64,000 nucleotides of DNA from Iodidimonas sp. SYSU 1G8 (GCF_039655775.1 NZ_JBBYXJ010000001.1:2193501-2257500); one strand, 5' to 3'. Positions 10,176 through 21,415 are shown, numbered from the stretch's first letter. Notes: a model not told the origin generated them from the letters alone. Numbers and translations are program-made.

Positions 10176-10633
10176 CAGCGGTCCCGGCCCAGCAGCGCAT
10201 CGAGCCGCGCCTGCTCGTCGGCATCGAGTCGTTCGGGCGCCGAGGCGGGCCGCTGGCGGCGGATGAATGCCCAGGCGCCGAAGCCGCCCGCGAGCAGCAG
10301 CAGCACCGGCGCCAGCCACAGCAAAGCGGTGCGGATGTTGAAGGGCGGCTTCATCAGGATCCAGTCGCCGTAACGGGTGACCATGAATTCCCGCACCTGC
10401 CGGTCGTCATCGCCCGCCGCGATGCGCTCGCGCACCACGACGCGCAGGTCCCGCGCCAGATCGGCGTTGGAATCGTTGATCGACTGGTTCTGGCACACAA
10501 GGCAGCGCAGATCCTCCATCAGCTCGCGGGCGCGCGTCTCCTGCGCCGGATCGGCCAGCATGGTCTCGTCGGCGCCGACCGCGAAGGCGGGTGCCGACCA
10601 GAGCAGCGCGAGCAGCAGCGCCAGCGCCCTCAC
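10175..10633 (-). CDS. ccmH: Cytochrome c maturation protein CcmH
   Basis: Periplasmic-facing thiol oxidoreductase that reduces apocytochrome c with CcmG. 152 residues; signal peptide RALALLLALLWSAPAFA, the LRCLVCQNQSI motif with Cys44 and Cys47, and a C-terminal helix (ALLWLAPVLLLLAGGFGAW). Translation should start at GTG 10631-10633, which overlaps the ccmG TGA by four bases; longer open frames upstream are inside ccmG and not credible. It is the short alphaproteobacterial CcmH, with the CcmI function encoded separately. Confidence 0.93.
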   Translation of the reverse strand: MRALALLLALLWSAPAFAVGADETMLADPAQETRARELMEDLRCLVCQNQSINDSNADLARDLRVVVRERIAAGDDDRQVREFMVTRYGDWILMKPPFNIRTALLWLAPVLLLLAGGFGAWAFIRRQRPASAPERLDADEQARLDALLGRDR

Positions 10634-11160
10634 TTCAGGCTCTCCAGCATGGGCTCGAGTCCTTTGGCGACAACAGCCTCGTTGAGCGCGCCCTGGTAGC
10701 GCCACACCACGTTTCCTGCCCGGTCGACGACGAAGGTTTCCGGCACGCCCGCCAGTCCCCAGTCGATGAAGACCCGGCCTGTCTCGTCGAAGCCGACCCG
10801 GCTGAAGGGATTGCCGTCGCGCGCGAACCATTCGGCGACGGCCGGACGCTTGTCCTTGTAGTCGATCCCGACCACGGCGACGCCGGTCCGTTCGGCGAGC
10901 CGCATCAGCACCGGATGCTCCTCGTGGCACGGCGCGCACCAGCTGGCGAAAAAATTGACGATGGTGACCTGTCCCTTGAGGTCGGCCGACGACAGGCCGG
11001 GCGTCCCGTCCAGGGCCGGCGGCAGGTCGAATTCCGGCACGGGCCTGTCCTTGATGGCGAACGGCGTCTCGGACGGATCCAGATTGAGATAGAACGCCGC
11101 GCCAAACGCCACGGCGATGGTCAGGAAGATGCCGAGCGGCAGGACATGCTGCGGCTTCAT
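10630..11160 (-). CDS. ccmG: Thiol:disulfide interchange protein CcmG (DsbE)
   Basis: Membrane-anchored periplasmic thioredoxin-fold protein of cytochrome c maturation. 176 residues; N-terminal anchor LPLGIFLTIAVAFGAAFYL, redox motif WCAPC with Cys75 and Cys78, and the later cis-proline region GVPETFVVD, which is characteristic of CcmG. Start ATG 11160 overlaps the ccmF stop by four bases. Confidence 0.95.
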   Translation of the reverse strand: MKPQHVLPLGIFLTIAVAFGAAFYLNLDPSETPFAIKDRPVPEFDLPPALDGTPGLSSADLKGQVTIVNFFASWCAPCHEEHPVLMRLAERTGVAVVGIDYKDKRPAVAEWFARDGNPFSRVGFDETGRVFIDWGLAGVPETFVVDRAGNVVWRYQGALNEAVVAKGLEPMLESLK

Positions 11161-13130
11161 TCGGCGGGCACTCCCGCCGGCACCTTCGCCGCGCGCGGCG
11201 CGCCGACGCGCAGCCGCCGGTCGGACAGCGATACCGCGCCGCCCAGCACCAGGATCAGCGCCCCGGCCCAGATCCACGAGATCAGCGGCTTGTGATAGAG
11301 CCGCACGCCCCAGCGCCCGTCGCTCTGTGCCGCGCCGATCACCGCGTAAAGGTCGCCGGTAAAGAGCGGATAAATGGCCGCTTCCGTGGTTTCCTGCGGC
11401 GGGTTGCTGAAGCGTCGGCTTTCCGGATAGAGCCGGGCGATGAACCGGCTGTCATGATCATAGACCGAAAAAGTTCCGCGCACTGACGCGTAATTGGGGC
11501 CGCGCACCGGCCCCACGGCGTCGAGCACGAAACGGTAGCCGCCGACGGTCACGCTGTCGCCCGGTTCGATGACGGTTATTTCCTCGCGCTGCCAGGCGCT
11601 GGAGACGGCGATACCGAAGATCATCACTGCGATGCCCAGATGAGCGATAATCATGCCCCACGACCCGCGCGGCAGGCCCAGCGCGCGGCGCAGCGCCTGG
11701 CCGGGCGCGCGGAACAGATTGATGCGCTGGGCGAATTCGGTCAGCACCGCCGCCGTCAGCCAGACGCCATAGGCGACGCCGAGACTGGCCCAGAAAGGCC
11801 CCTCGGTCAGCAGCGCCACGGCGATGCCGGCGATGACCGCCAGCAGCAGCGCCGGCCGCAACTTTTTCAGCGCGCCGCGCAGATTGCCGCGCTTCCAGGC
11901 CAACAGCGGCCCCAGTCCCATGAACGGGATCAGCAGCGCCATCAGCGCCGGGAACACCGCGTTGAAGAACGGCGCGGCGACCGAGACCTGATAGCCCAGC
12001 TCCTTGGCGAACAGCGGATAGAGCGTGCCGAACAGGATGACGAAGGTCGCCACCGCGAGCACCAGATTGTTCACGATCAGGCTGGTCTCGCGCGAGATGG
12101 GCGAGAACATGCCGGTCGGGCGCAGGGACGGCGCGCGAATGGCGTAGAGCGCCAGCGAGCCGCCGACCACGACGACGAGGAACGCCAGAATGAAGACGCC
12201 GCGCTCCGGGTCGTTGGCGAAGGAATGCACTGAGGTCAGCACGCCCGAGCGCACGAGGAAGGTACCGAGCAGGCTGAGCGAGAACGCCAGGATGGCGAGC
12301 AGGATGGTCCAGCTTTTCAGCGTGTCGCGCTTCTCGACCACGATGGCGCTGTGCAGCAGCGCGGTCGCCGCCAGCCAGGGCATAAAGGACGCGTTCTCGA
12401 CCGGGTCCCAGAACCACCAGCCGCCCCAGCCCAGTTCGTAATAGGCCCACCACGACCCAAGCGCGATCCCGGCGGTCAGGAACGACCAGGCGGCCAGCGT
12501 CCAGGGCCGCACCCAGCGCGCCCAGGCCGGATCGACCCGGCCCTCGATCAGGGCGGCGATGGCGAAGGAGAAGGCGATGGAAAGGCCGACATAGCCCAGA
12601 TAGAGCATGGGCGGATGGAACGCGAGACCTGGGTCCTGCAGCAGTGGATTGAGGCCGGCGCCGTCCAGCGGCACCGGGTCCATGCGGGCGAACGGGTTGG
12701 AGGTGAACAGCGAGAAGGCGATGAAGCCGAGCGTGACCAGCGACTGCACCGCGAGCACGCGGGCGCGGAAGGCCGGCGGCAGGTTGCGCCCGAACGCGCC
12801 GACGGCGGCGCCGAACAGAGCCAGGATCAGGATCCACAGCAGGATCGACCCCTCGTGATTCCCCCACACGCCGCTGATCTTGTAGAGCATGGGCTTCTGG
12901 GTGTGGGAATTGAGCGCCACGTTCACCACCGAGAAGTCCGAGACCACATAGGCCCAGGTCAGCGCCGCGAAGGAGATCGAAACCAGGAACAGCTGCGCGA
13001 AGGCCGCCGGGCGGGCGAAGGCGATCAGGTAAGGATTGCCGCGATGGGCGCCGAGCAGCGGCAAGGTGCCCTGCAACAACGCGACCACCAGCGCCAGGAT
13101 GAGGGCAAAGTGGCCGGTTTCGACGATCAT
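11157..13130 (-). CDS. ccmF: Heme lyase subunit CcmF
   Basis: Large polytopic subunit (657 residues) of the CcmFHI heme lyase. It contains many transmembrane helices and the tryptophan-rich WWD-type motif in ELGWGGWWFWDPVENASFMPW, plus conserved histidines in GHFALILAL and in the VHSFANDP loop. The start chosen is ATG 13130 (MIVETGHFALILALV), overlapping the ccmE stop; an in-frame upstream ATG would extend into ccmE. Part of the full ccm operon. Confidence 0.96.
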   Translation of the reverse strand: MIVETGHFALILALVVALLQGTLPLLGAHRGNPYLIAFARPAAFAQLFLVSISFAALTWAYVVSDFSVVNVALNSHTQKPMLYKISGVWGNHEGSILLWILILALFGAAVGAFGRNLPPAFRARVLAVQSLVTLGFIAFSLFTSNPFARMDPVPLDGAGLNPLLQDPGLAFHPPMLYLGYVGLSIAFSFAIAALIEGRVDPAWARWVRPWTLAAWSFLTAGIALGSWWAYYELGWGGWWFWDPVENASFMPWLAATALLHSAIVVEKRDTLKSWTILLAILAFSLSLLGTFLVRSGVLTSVHSFANDPERGVFILAFLVVVVGGSLALYAIRAPSLRPTGMFSPISRETSLIVNNLVLAVATFVILFGTLYPLFAKELGYQVSVAAPFFNAVFPALMALLIPFMGLGPLLAWKRGNLRGALKKLRPALLLAVIAGIAVALLTEGPFWASLGVAYGVWLTAAVLTEFAQRINLFRAPGQALRRALGLPRGSWGMIIAHLGIAVMIFGIAVSSAWQREEITVIEPGDSVTVGGYRFVLDAVGPVRGPNYASVRGTFSVYDHDSRFIARLYPESRRFSNPPQETTEAAIYPLFTGDLYAVIGAAQSDGRWGVRLYHKPLISWIWAGALILVLGGAVSLSDRRLRVGAPRAAKVPAGVPAE

Positions 13131-13591
13131 TTTTCGTATCCCGCGCCGTCGCGCTGCCATTCGCCCGAGCGCTTGAGCGCGTCCGTCACTTCCGGCGGCA
13201 TGTAGTTCTCATCATGCTTGGCCAGCACGCGGGTGGCGACGAACACGCCATCCGCGCCCAGCTCGCCCTCGGCCACGGCGCCTTGCCCTTCGGCGAACAG
13301 ATCGGGCACCAACCCATGTTGCTTCTGGTCGTAGACCACCGGCACTTCCGCCGCCATGTCCGTCACCGTGAAGTGGACGATCATGCCGTCTTCCCGGCGC
13401 ACGCTGCCTTCCTTGACCAGACCGCCCAGATGGAACGAGGCGGACGGCGGCGCCGCCAGCTGCTTCAGGTCGCCCGGGCTGTAGAAGAAGCGCACATTGT
13501 CGCCGATGGCGAAAAACACGAGCGCGCCGGCGAAACCGAGGATGGCCAGCCCGGCGGCGACGAACAGCATGCGCTGGGTCTTACGCTTCAT
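13127..13591 (-). CDS. ccmE: Heme chaperone CcmE
   Basis: Periplasmic heme carrier anchored by one N-terminal helix (residues 8-29). The covalent heme-binding histidine is His126 in VLAKHDENYMPPEV, with the conserved Tyr130 next to it, so the classical HxxxY motif is intact. Length 154 residues is typical. Its start overlaps the end of ccmD by 11 bases and its stop overlaps the ccmF start. Confidence 0.96.
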   Translation of the reverse strand: MKRKTQRMLFVAAGLAILGFAGALVFFAIGDNVRFFYSPGDLKQLAAPPSASFHLGGLVKEGSVRREDGMIVHFTVTDMAAEVPVVYDQKQHGLVPDLFAEGQGAVAEGELGADGVFVATRVLAKHDENYMPPEVTDALKRSGEWQRDGAGYEK

Positions 13592-13748
13592 CGGCGCCTC
13601 GCAGGGTCTCCAGCCGCTGCTCCAGCACCGCCTGACGGCGCAAGGCCGCGCGCAGCTTCAGATAGCTGGCCAGCGCGATCCCCGGCAGGATGATCGCCGC
13701 CGCCGCGTAGGACGACCAGATGTAGAACCCGTGCTCCCACATGGGCAT
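13581..13748 (-). CDS. ccmD: Heme exporter small subunit CcmD
   Basis: A 55-residue protein with one membrane helix (YAAAAIILPGIALASYL) and a basic, charged C-terminal tail, starting MPMWEHGFYIWSSYA, which is the typical CcmD pattern. CcmD helps release holo-CcmE from CcmABC. ATG 13748 overlaps the ccmC stop (ATGA), which fixes the start; the end overlaps ccmE by 11 bases. Confidence 0.9.
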   Translation of the reverse strand: MPMWEHGFYIWSSYAAAAIILPGIALASYLKLRAALRRQAVLEQRLETLRGADEA

Positions 13749-14488
13749 CAGCCTTCCGCCTGCATGGCCTGGAGCGCGCGCACGCGCCGCTCGGCCACTT
13801 CGGCGCGGATGCGCCACAGCAGCACCGAGACGAAATACGCCTTGAACGCGAACAGCATTACAAACAGCGGCCACAGCATGGCCGGGTCGATGGTCGGCCC
13901 ATCGCGGCGGAACACGCTGGCGGGCTGGTGCAGGGTGTTCCACCACTGCACCGAGAAGTGAATGACCGGGATGTTGATCAGGCCGACAAGCGCCAGGATC
14001 GCCGCGGCCCGCGCCGCCTTTTCCGGGTCCTCGAACACCTGCCACAAGGCCATGTAGCCCAGATAGAGGAAGAACAGGATCAGGAACGAGGTCAGCCGCG
14101 CATCGCCCCATTCCCACCAGGTGCCCCACATGGGCGCGCCCCACAGCGCGCCGGTGACCAGCGCCAGCAGGGTGAAGCCGGCGCCGATCGGCGCGCAGTT
14201 CTTGGCCGCGATGTCGGCGAGCGGATGACGCCAGATGAAGCCCATGGCGCTGAACACGGCCATGGTCACATAGGTGGCCAGCGCCATCCAGGCGGCGGGA
14301 ACGTGCAGATACATGATCCGCACCGTTTCCTTCTGCTTGGCATCGGGCGGCGACCCGACCAGCGCCAGGTAAAGACCCACCGCGAACAGCAGCGCCGTCA
14401 GCGCCAGCGCCCACGGCAGAACCAGGGCGCTGAGGCGGGCGAAACGCGTGGGATTTGCGAAACGGTGCCAGCCGGACATGGCAGTCAT
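13748..14488 (-). CDS. ccmC: Heme exporter protein CcmC
   Basis: Six-helix membrane protein (246 residues) of the heme-handling family that attaches heme to CcmE. The WWD signature reads WGTWWEWGDARLTS, and the flanking heme-ligand histidines are in YLHVPAAW and IHFSVQWWNTLHQP. It starts 37 bases after ccmB ends, the only real gap in the operon, with GGGACC before the ATG. An internal ATG nine bases on is an alternative start. Confidence 0.95.
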   Translation of the reverse strand: MTAMSGWHRFANPTRFARLSALVLPWALALTALLFAVGLYLALVGSPPDAKQKETVRIMYLHVPAAWMALATYVTMAVFSAMGFIWRHPLADIAAKNCAPIGAGFTLLALVTGALWGAPMWGTWWEWGDARLTSFLILFFLYLGYMALWQVFEDPEKAARAAAILALVGLINIPVIHFSVQWWNTLHQPASVFRRDGPTIDPAMLWPLFVMLFAFKAYFVSVLLWRIRAEVAERRVRALQAMQAEG

Positions 14489-14525
14489 GTAGCGGTCCCG
14501 TGGATTACGTGCAAGCGGAGTCGGA

Positions 14526-15179
14526 TCATTCCAGCGCGAGCCGCAGCGCCGCCGCCGCGGCGACCGGCGCGAGCACCAGCGAAACCAGGCTGACCGCGCC
14601 CAGCAGCATCAGCGCCTCGCCGCCGGACTCGGCGCCGGACGCCGCCACGCCGAAGATCAGCGTCGGGATGTAGAGCGGCAGCACCAGCAGCGGCACCAGC
14701 ACGCCGCCGCGCCGGATTCCGGCGGTCAGCGCCGCGCCGATGGCGCCGATCAGGCTGAGCGCCGGCGTGCCGATCAGGACGGCGAGCAGCAGGTCCGGAA
14801 ACGCCGCCGGCGGCAGGTTGAGCAGCACGCCGAGCAGCGGCGAGGCGATCACCAGCGGCAATCCGACCACCAGCCAGTGCGCCAGCACCTTGGCCAGCAC
14901 GGTCACGAACAGCGGCTGCGGCGACAGCGCCAGGATGTCCAGGCTGCCATCCTCGAAATCGGCCTGGAACAGCCGGTCGAGCGACAACAGCGTGGCGAGC
15001 AGCGCGGCGACCCAGATCACCCCCGGCGCCACCCGCCGCAGCGCCATGGGATCGGCGCCGATGGCGAACGGAAACAATGCCGCGACGATGACGAAGAAGC
15101 CGACCGCCAGCAGCGAGCCGCCGCCCTGGCGCCGGGCGATCAGCAGGTCGCGCCGGACGATGGCGAAAAAGCCGCTCAT
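14526..15179 (-). CDS. ccmB: Heme exporter protein CcmB
   Basis: Membrane subunit of the CcmAB ABC complex, which uses ATP to free holo-CcmE. 217 residues with six predicted helices; begins MSGFFAIVRRDLLIARRQGG and contains FQADFEDGSLDILALSP, a typical CcmB motif. ATG 15179 overlaps the ccmA stop by four bases; longer forms of this frame upstream lie inside ccmA. Confidence 0.94.
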   Translation of the reverse strand: MSGFFAIVRRDLLIARRQGGGSLLAVGFFVIVAALFPFAIGADPMALRRVAPGVIWVAALLATLLSLDRLFQADFEDGSLDILALSPQPLFVTVLAKVLAHWLVVGLPLVIASPLLGVLLNLPPAAFPDLLLAVLIGTPALSLIGAIGAALTAGIRRGGVLVPLLVLPLYIPTLIFGVAASGAESGGEALMLLGAVSLVSLVLAPVAAAAALRLALE

Positions 15180-15820
15180 GCGAACACCGCCCGCCGCCGG
15201 CCGGCGATCTCCAGCACCTGCGCCCCCGGCACGTCGATGCCGATATGGGTGGCGATGACGACGCTGCCGCCGCCGGCCCGGTGCGCGGCGATGGCCGCCT
15301 CGATCCGGGCGGTCGAGGCTGTGTCCAGCGCCACAGTCGGCTCGTCGAGCAGCCACAGCGCCCGGCGCGTGACCAGCAGACGCGCCAGGTTGAGCCGGCG
15401 CCGCTGGCCCGCCGAGAAGAAGCGCACCGGCAGGTCGCGCAGCGCCGCCAGCCCGAACGCGTCCAGCGCGCCGTCCACATCGGCCGGCCCGCCCATCACT
15501 AGAGCCAGCGACGCCAGGTTCTCGGCCGCCGTCAGCACCGGCTTGAGCGGATCGAGATGACCGGCATAGTGAAGCCGCGCCCGGTACGCGGCGGGATCGG
15601 CCCACGCGTCCTCGCCATTCCAGCGCACCGAACCCTCGGCCGGCCGGATATAGCCCGCGAGGACTCGCAGCAGGCTCGACTTGCCGGCGCCGTTCGGGCC
15701 GCGCAGCACCAGCGCGCCGCCCGGTACCACCCCGCACGACAGCCCTGCGAAAACCTCATGTTCCCCGCGCCTGCAGGTGAGGTTTTCGGCGACAAGGCCG
15801 GTGGCGTCGGCATTTGGCAT
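15176..15820 (-). CDS. ccmA: Heme exporter ATP-binding protein CcmA
   Basis: ABC ATPase, 214 residues. Walker A is GPNGAGKSS (about residues 41-49), signature FSAGQRRRLNLARLL, Walker B LWLLDEPT, and H-loop ATHIG. It is the first gene of ccmABCDEFGHI. The region 15821-15965 between it and the divergent acnA should carry promoters for both. Confidence 0.95.
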   Translation of the reverse strand: MPNADATGLVAENLTCRRGEHEVFAGLSCGVVPGGALVLRGPNGAGKSSLLRVLAGYIRPAEGSVRWNGEDAWADPAAYRARLHYAGHLDPLKPVLTAAENLASLALVMGGPADVDGALDAFGLAALRDLPVRFFSAGQRRRLNLARLLVTRRALWLLDEPTVALDTASTARIEAAIAAHRAGGGSVVIATHIGIDVPGAQVLEIAGRRRAVFA

Positions 15821-15965
15821 GAGGCGAGGAATTCTCCGCTGATCTGGCGCGAGACCTTATCCCCGTTGCCCGGCGCCCGTCCAACTTTGCGGTTGGCAAG
15901 GGAGTCGTATTGGTGCAAAACCGGCACGATCAGCCGGAAACCACACAATTCAGGAGCAGCGTGAC

Positions 15966-18656
<2,691 letters not shown>

Positions 18657-18680
18657 CTCATTCCGCCAAGGACGACCGGA

Positions 18681-18706
18681 CGGGAGGCTTCGGCCTCCCG
18701 TTTTTT
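18681..18706 (+). terminator. Rho-independent terminator of acnA
   Basis: Perfect 8-bp stem CGGGAGGC / GCCTCCCG with a stable TTCG tetraloop (18681-18700), followed by six T residues. It lies 24 bases after the acnA stop and ends the transcript ahead of the accessory islet. Confidence 0.93.
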
Positions 18707-18872
18707 GTTTAAGGTCATGCCTTCATCAAGTGTGCTGACACCGGGTCAATAGTCTTAGCTCAGCATCTCAGTCTGGGCCATGGTGGGCCGGTTTTTTCGG
18801 TTGAAAATAGCGAAAGTCGAGAAACGGCCCCGGAGCGCGTCTATGCCGATTAAGTACGGACACGCTTGCTCT

Positions 18873-19805
18873 CTATCGAGCGGCCTCAGCAATAAAGACA
18901 ATCTTTGCTGCTGCTAGATGGAGAGCGTAGGCCGAGATATAGGCCGGCAAGTCCTTTGGCTTAGAGCCTTGGCCATGAGAAGCGTCGTTATCTCTAATTT
19001 TCGGAAGGCCGCTTTGCAGCGTCGCCAGCAACTGGTCGAAGCTATTGTCCATATAGTCAGGCCAAAGGACATTGGCGCGCGCGATCTTGACGAGATCAGA
19101 GATGCGCGCTCCTTTTTGATACGTCCACCCCTTCTGATCGAAGATCGCCTTGAAAGTACTCTCCAGAGCATTCGCCGCCATGGCCACCGCTTGACGGTGC
19201 TCCCCAGCGCGATAGTGGGTGTGAGCGGCGATGAATTCCTGCCGGGGTCCTTCAAAACCGGGGCCGCTCAAGAGGGCAAGGGCGGGTTTGACCACTTCAA
19301 CGTGAATATATTGGCTGTCGACGCGGATTAACCGGTAATCTTCCACTTGATAGCCTACACCGGCCTGCTGGAGGCGGTAATTGATTTCTTCGATCGCTTG
19401 ACCAGCAACTGTAGTGACCCTCCATCTCTGTCGATGCTGACGAAATTCATCGCTTCCGACCATGCCTACTCCGGTCGCGATCAATTCAACAAGGTCAAGC
19501 CAATCTTCGGTCGAGCAGTCGCGCATGAAGGTTAAAATCCGTGCGCCGGAAAAGGTCTCGTAATTCAGAGCTTCCAAACCTTTTTCGCGAAGAAACACAC
19601 GCTCGATCTTGCCCCACGCCCCATTGTCCTCGTCCGCTCGTAGTACGGAATCTCCGCGATAGCCAACAGCCCCTATCGCCTCAAGTGCGATCTGTTGGAT
19701 CTGAACGCGAAGGCTGGACGGGATAAGGGCATACTGAAAAAAATCAGCCTGACTCGTACCTTTGACTTCCGCCTGTCTCTTGGAGAATAGGTCGAAAATT
19801 GCCAT
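18873..19805 (-). CDS. AbiJ-like protein with C-terminal HEPN-type domain, putative abortive infection effector
   Basis: A 310-residue soluble protein. The N-terminus (MAIFDLFSKRQAEVKG, then LIPSSLRVQIQQIALEAIG at residues 27-45) resembles the AbiJ N-terminal type 4 domain seen in STM4504/CBY_0614-like proteins. The C-terminal half (about 190-310) looks like a helical HEPN domain: THYRAGEHRQAVAMAANALE, then Arg271-x5-His277 in IRDNDASHG, fitting the R-x4-6-H signature of HEPN ribonucleases, then a final long helix. HEPN-AbiJ proteins are linked to phage-induced growth arrest. The ATG at 19805 follows AGGATTCT. G+C is visibly lower than in acnA. The domain names are from recalled family patterns, not a search. 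Confidence 0.7.
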   Translation of the reverse strand: MAIFDLFSKRQAEVKGTSQADFFQYALIPSSLRVQIQQIALEAIGAVGYRGDSVLRADEDNGAWGKIERVFLREKGLEALNYETFSGARILTFMRDCSTEDWLDLVELIATGVGMVGSDEFRQHRQRWRVTTVAGQAIEEINYRLQQAGVGYQVEDYRLIRVDSQYIHVEVVKPALALLSGPGFEGPRQEFIAAHTHYRAGEHRQAVAMAANALESTFKAIFDQKGWTYQKGARISDLVKIARANVLWPDYMDNSFDQLLATLQSGLPKIRDNDASHGQGSKPKDLPAYISAYALHLAAAKIVFIAEAAR

Positions 19806-20027
19806 TAATAGAATCCTTTCCCAAACCCCAGTGCAAGACGCTCGGTCTTCCCACCAAGGATAGCTGTTGCAGTCGATCTAAGGGTATAATCAGCTAGCTA
19901 ATATGCCCTTATCTGTAGCGAACGCTCTTATTCGGGTACGAGTTGAATGCCTACGTCCGAGTCTTTCGAGGTCTGCTCCCCGACAAGACTTCGAAACTGG
20001 AGGCATTTTCACGTCAAACATCTATGT

Positions 20028-20834
20028 TTAGCTGAACATCGAAAAAAGAGGAGTCCAGATTGGAGCTGCTGCTATTGCGTTACCAGCTGCCCCACCAATG
20101 GCACCTTCAATTATCGTTTTCAACGATTTGCCTGCCGCCCTAATAATGGTAGGATCAGGCTCATCAATTAGTTGGGCTTCGATAGTAGCGACCTGCGCAT
20201 CAGCTCGCCGACGTTGCGCTTTATCGAGACCGAGCTCGTCAACATGTCGCTTATATAGCGCTACAATGCTCTCAAGTTCGTCATATGAGTAAAAAGTCGC
20301 CTGCACCCCGTGCCCCCCGGGGGCAATATTTTGTATCGGAGAGTTATACATATTATTAATATTGTAAGCTACAGTGGGTGACGTGCTCGGGTTTTCCTGT
20401 GGAGGCGGCGGCAAAATTTCATTTACATAAGCCAAAAAATCACGGTTGAATGGTATTATAACTGAAGAGACGATCTTTCTAAGATTCCCAAGCAGCTTGG
20501 AGCCGCTGTAAAAATATCTAAATGCTAAATCGAGAAACCACTCTGGATTGTTAGCTGCTCGCTCGATAAGATGGATAGTTATCCCAAACTCTTCTTCGCG
20601 CACAGATGGCCAATTGAGTCGGGCACTTCCCGCCATTCCACCGCCTGGACTAGAATTCTCTAAAAATTTATCGAAATCTACTTTTGACTTCAGATCATCT
20701 GTTATAATTTTTAAGTCATCAGCGTTCAACGCTAATGCAAGTCGTTTAAGCGGGCGCTCAAACGTATTATAGTCAGCAGCCTGTAAATCCAACACTGCAT
20801 AATTCACTTCACGTAGGGCCGTTTCGACCGTCAC
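20028..20834 (-). CDS. Uncharacterised protein with putative C-terminal membrane-active segment, coupled to upstream small gene
   Basis: A 268-residue protein with three parts. Residues 1-140 contain GGGMAGSARLNWPSVREEEFG and a later IPFNRDFLAYV, a pattern I have seen in uncharacterised proteins. Residues 140-180 are a low-complexity linker (PPPPQENPSTSP, then YNINNMYNSPIQNIAPGG) reminiscent of the NSxIQ linker in AbiTii-type proteins. Residues 180-268 are helical, ending TIIEGAIGGAAGNAIAAAPI, a glycine/alanine-rich stretch that could insert in a membrane. The GTG start at 20834 overlaps the stop of the 94-residue gene (GTGA), so the two are translationally coupled. Markedly AT-rich. Function unknown; a defence role is an inference from composition and neighbours. 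Confidence 0.75.
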   Translation of the reverse strand: MTVETALREVNYAVLDLQAADYNTFERPLKRLALALNADDLKIITDDLKSKVDFDKFLENSSPGGGMAGSARLNWPSVREEEFGITIHLIERAANNPEWFLDLAFRYFYSGSKLLGNLRKIVSSVIIPFNRDFLAYVNEILPPPPQENPSTSPTVAYNINNMYNSPIQNIAPGGHGVQATFYSYDELESIVALYKRHVDELGLDKAQRRRADAQVATIEAQLIDEPDPTIIRAAGKSLKTIIEGAIGGAAGNAIAAAPIWTPLFSMFS

Positions 20835-21115
20835 AACTCAGCACCCCGCTTCATACGGCTCTCAGCAGCACTGTCGAGGATTGCCTGCCGATACCGTTCC
20901 TTCACCTCGCTAACAAGCCCTTCGATCATATTGCTTCTGCCATAACCGCCGACGCGTTCGTCGATTGCTACTTCCACCTGCTGAATCGCAAGGTCGATGC
21001 TTTGGGGATCATGGGGGTCGAATTCAACGTTTGTGATTTCGCCGTCCAAGGCTGCTATCGCCTTTTCAAGGTCCTTCATATTCTGCATCAACTCGTTCAA
21101 CCCTTTTTTGCCCAT
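20831..21115 (-). CDS. Small uncharacterised protein, first gene of a coupled pair
   Basis: A 94-residue, charged, helical protein beginning MGKKGLNELMQNMKDLEKAI, followed by EFDPHDPQSIDLAIQQVEVA and a C-terminal helix with EVKERYRQAIL. No membrane segment or known catalytic motif. GGAGT five bases or so before the ATG at 21115 supports this start over longer readings that lack a ribosome site. It overlaps the 268-residue gene by four bases. The conserved-looking FDPxDPxSI turn suggests a real family, but I cannot name one. It could act as sensor, chaperone or antidote for the larger partner. Confidence 0.75.
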   Translation of the reverse strand: MGKKGLNELMQNMKDLEKAIAALDGEITNVEFDPHDPQSIDLAIQQVEVAIDERVGGYGRSNMIEGLVSEVKERYRQAILDSAAESRMKRGAEL

Positions 21116-21415
21116 AAGAATACTCCAAAAAATTTGAATAAATTTTATCGTATCGCACGGCAGACTTCCACCATTTGTGGTCGCTGGTAGCACCAGCTGA
21201 TTGTCGGGCCGAGTTCGAACACGAGCGAGCTTCAGCTCGCAGACGGATCCGGAGTGTGCTTGTTGTAGAAGGGCGCGGCGATGACACTCCAGTTCCAATC
21301 TGAGCCACTCCCGCTCCCACCCCCGACCGGTTTTGCTTGACCCCCGTGCCTCCCCCGGTACCTTGGGGAGCCAATCGCCCCGCCAACGGCGACTCCCGCT
21401 GACGCACGGACCCTC
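21116..21415. other. Intergenic region between the accessory pair and the mrp operon
   Basis: About 300 bases with no credible gene. The left part is AT-rich (TTTGAATAAATTTTATCG near 21131) and probably carries the leftward promoter of the two-gene module; the right part returns to high G+C and must hold the mrp promoter. A 6-bp hairpin GCGAGC-TTCA-GCTCGC lies at 21225-21240 without a T-run. The composition change near 21180-21220 may mark the islet boundary. No tRNA or clear attachment repeat is visible. Confidence 0.5.

Noticed and set aside
18711-18872. Small RNA or gene remnant between acnA and the HEPN gene
   Set aside because: No stable fold, ribosome site or recognisable coding pattern was found; the sequence looks like AT-rich spacer.
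21225-21240. Hairpin GCGAGC-TTCA-GCTCGC as a terminator
   Set aside because: No T-run on either side, and it lies in a promoter-type gap; kept only as a note in the intergenic entry.
21205-21245. tRNA-like stretch with GAGTTCGAAC
   Set aside because: The flanking arms do not pair as a T-stem and no acceptor, D or anticodon arm can be drawn.
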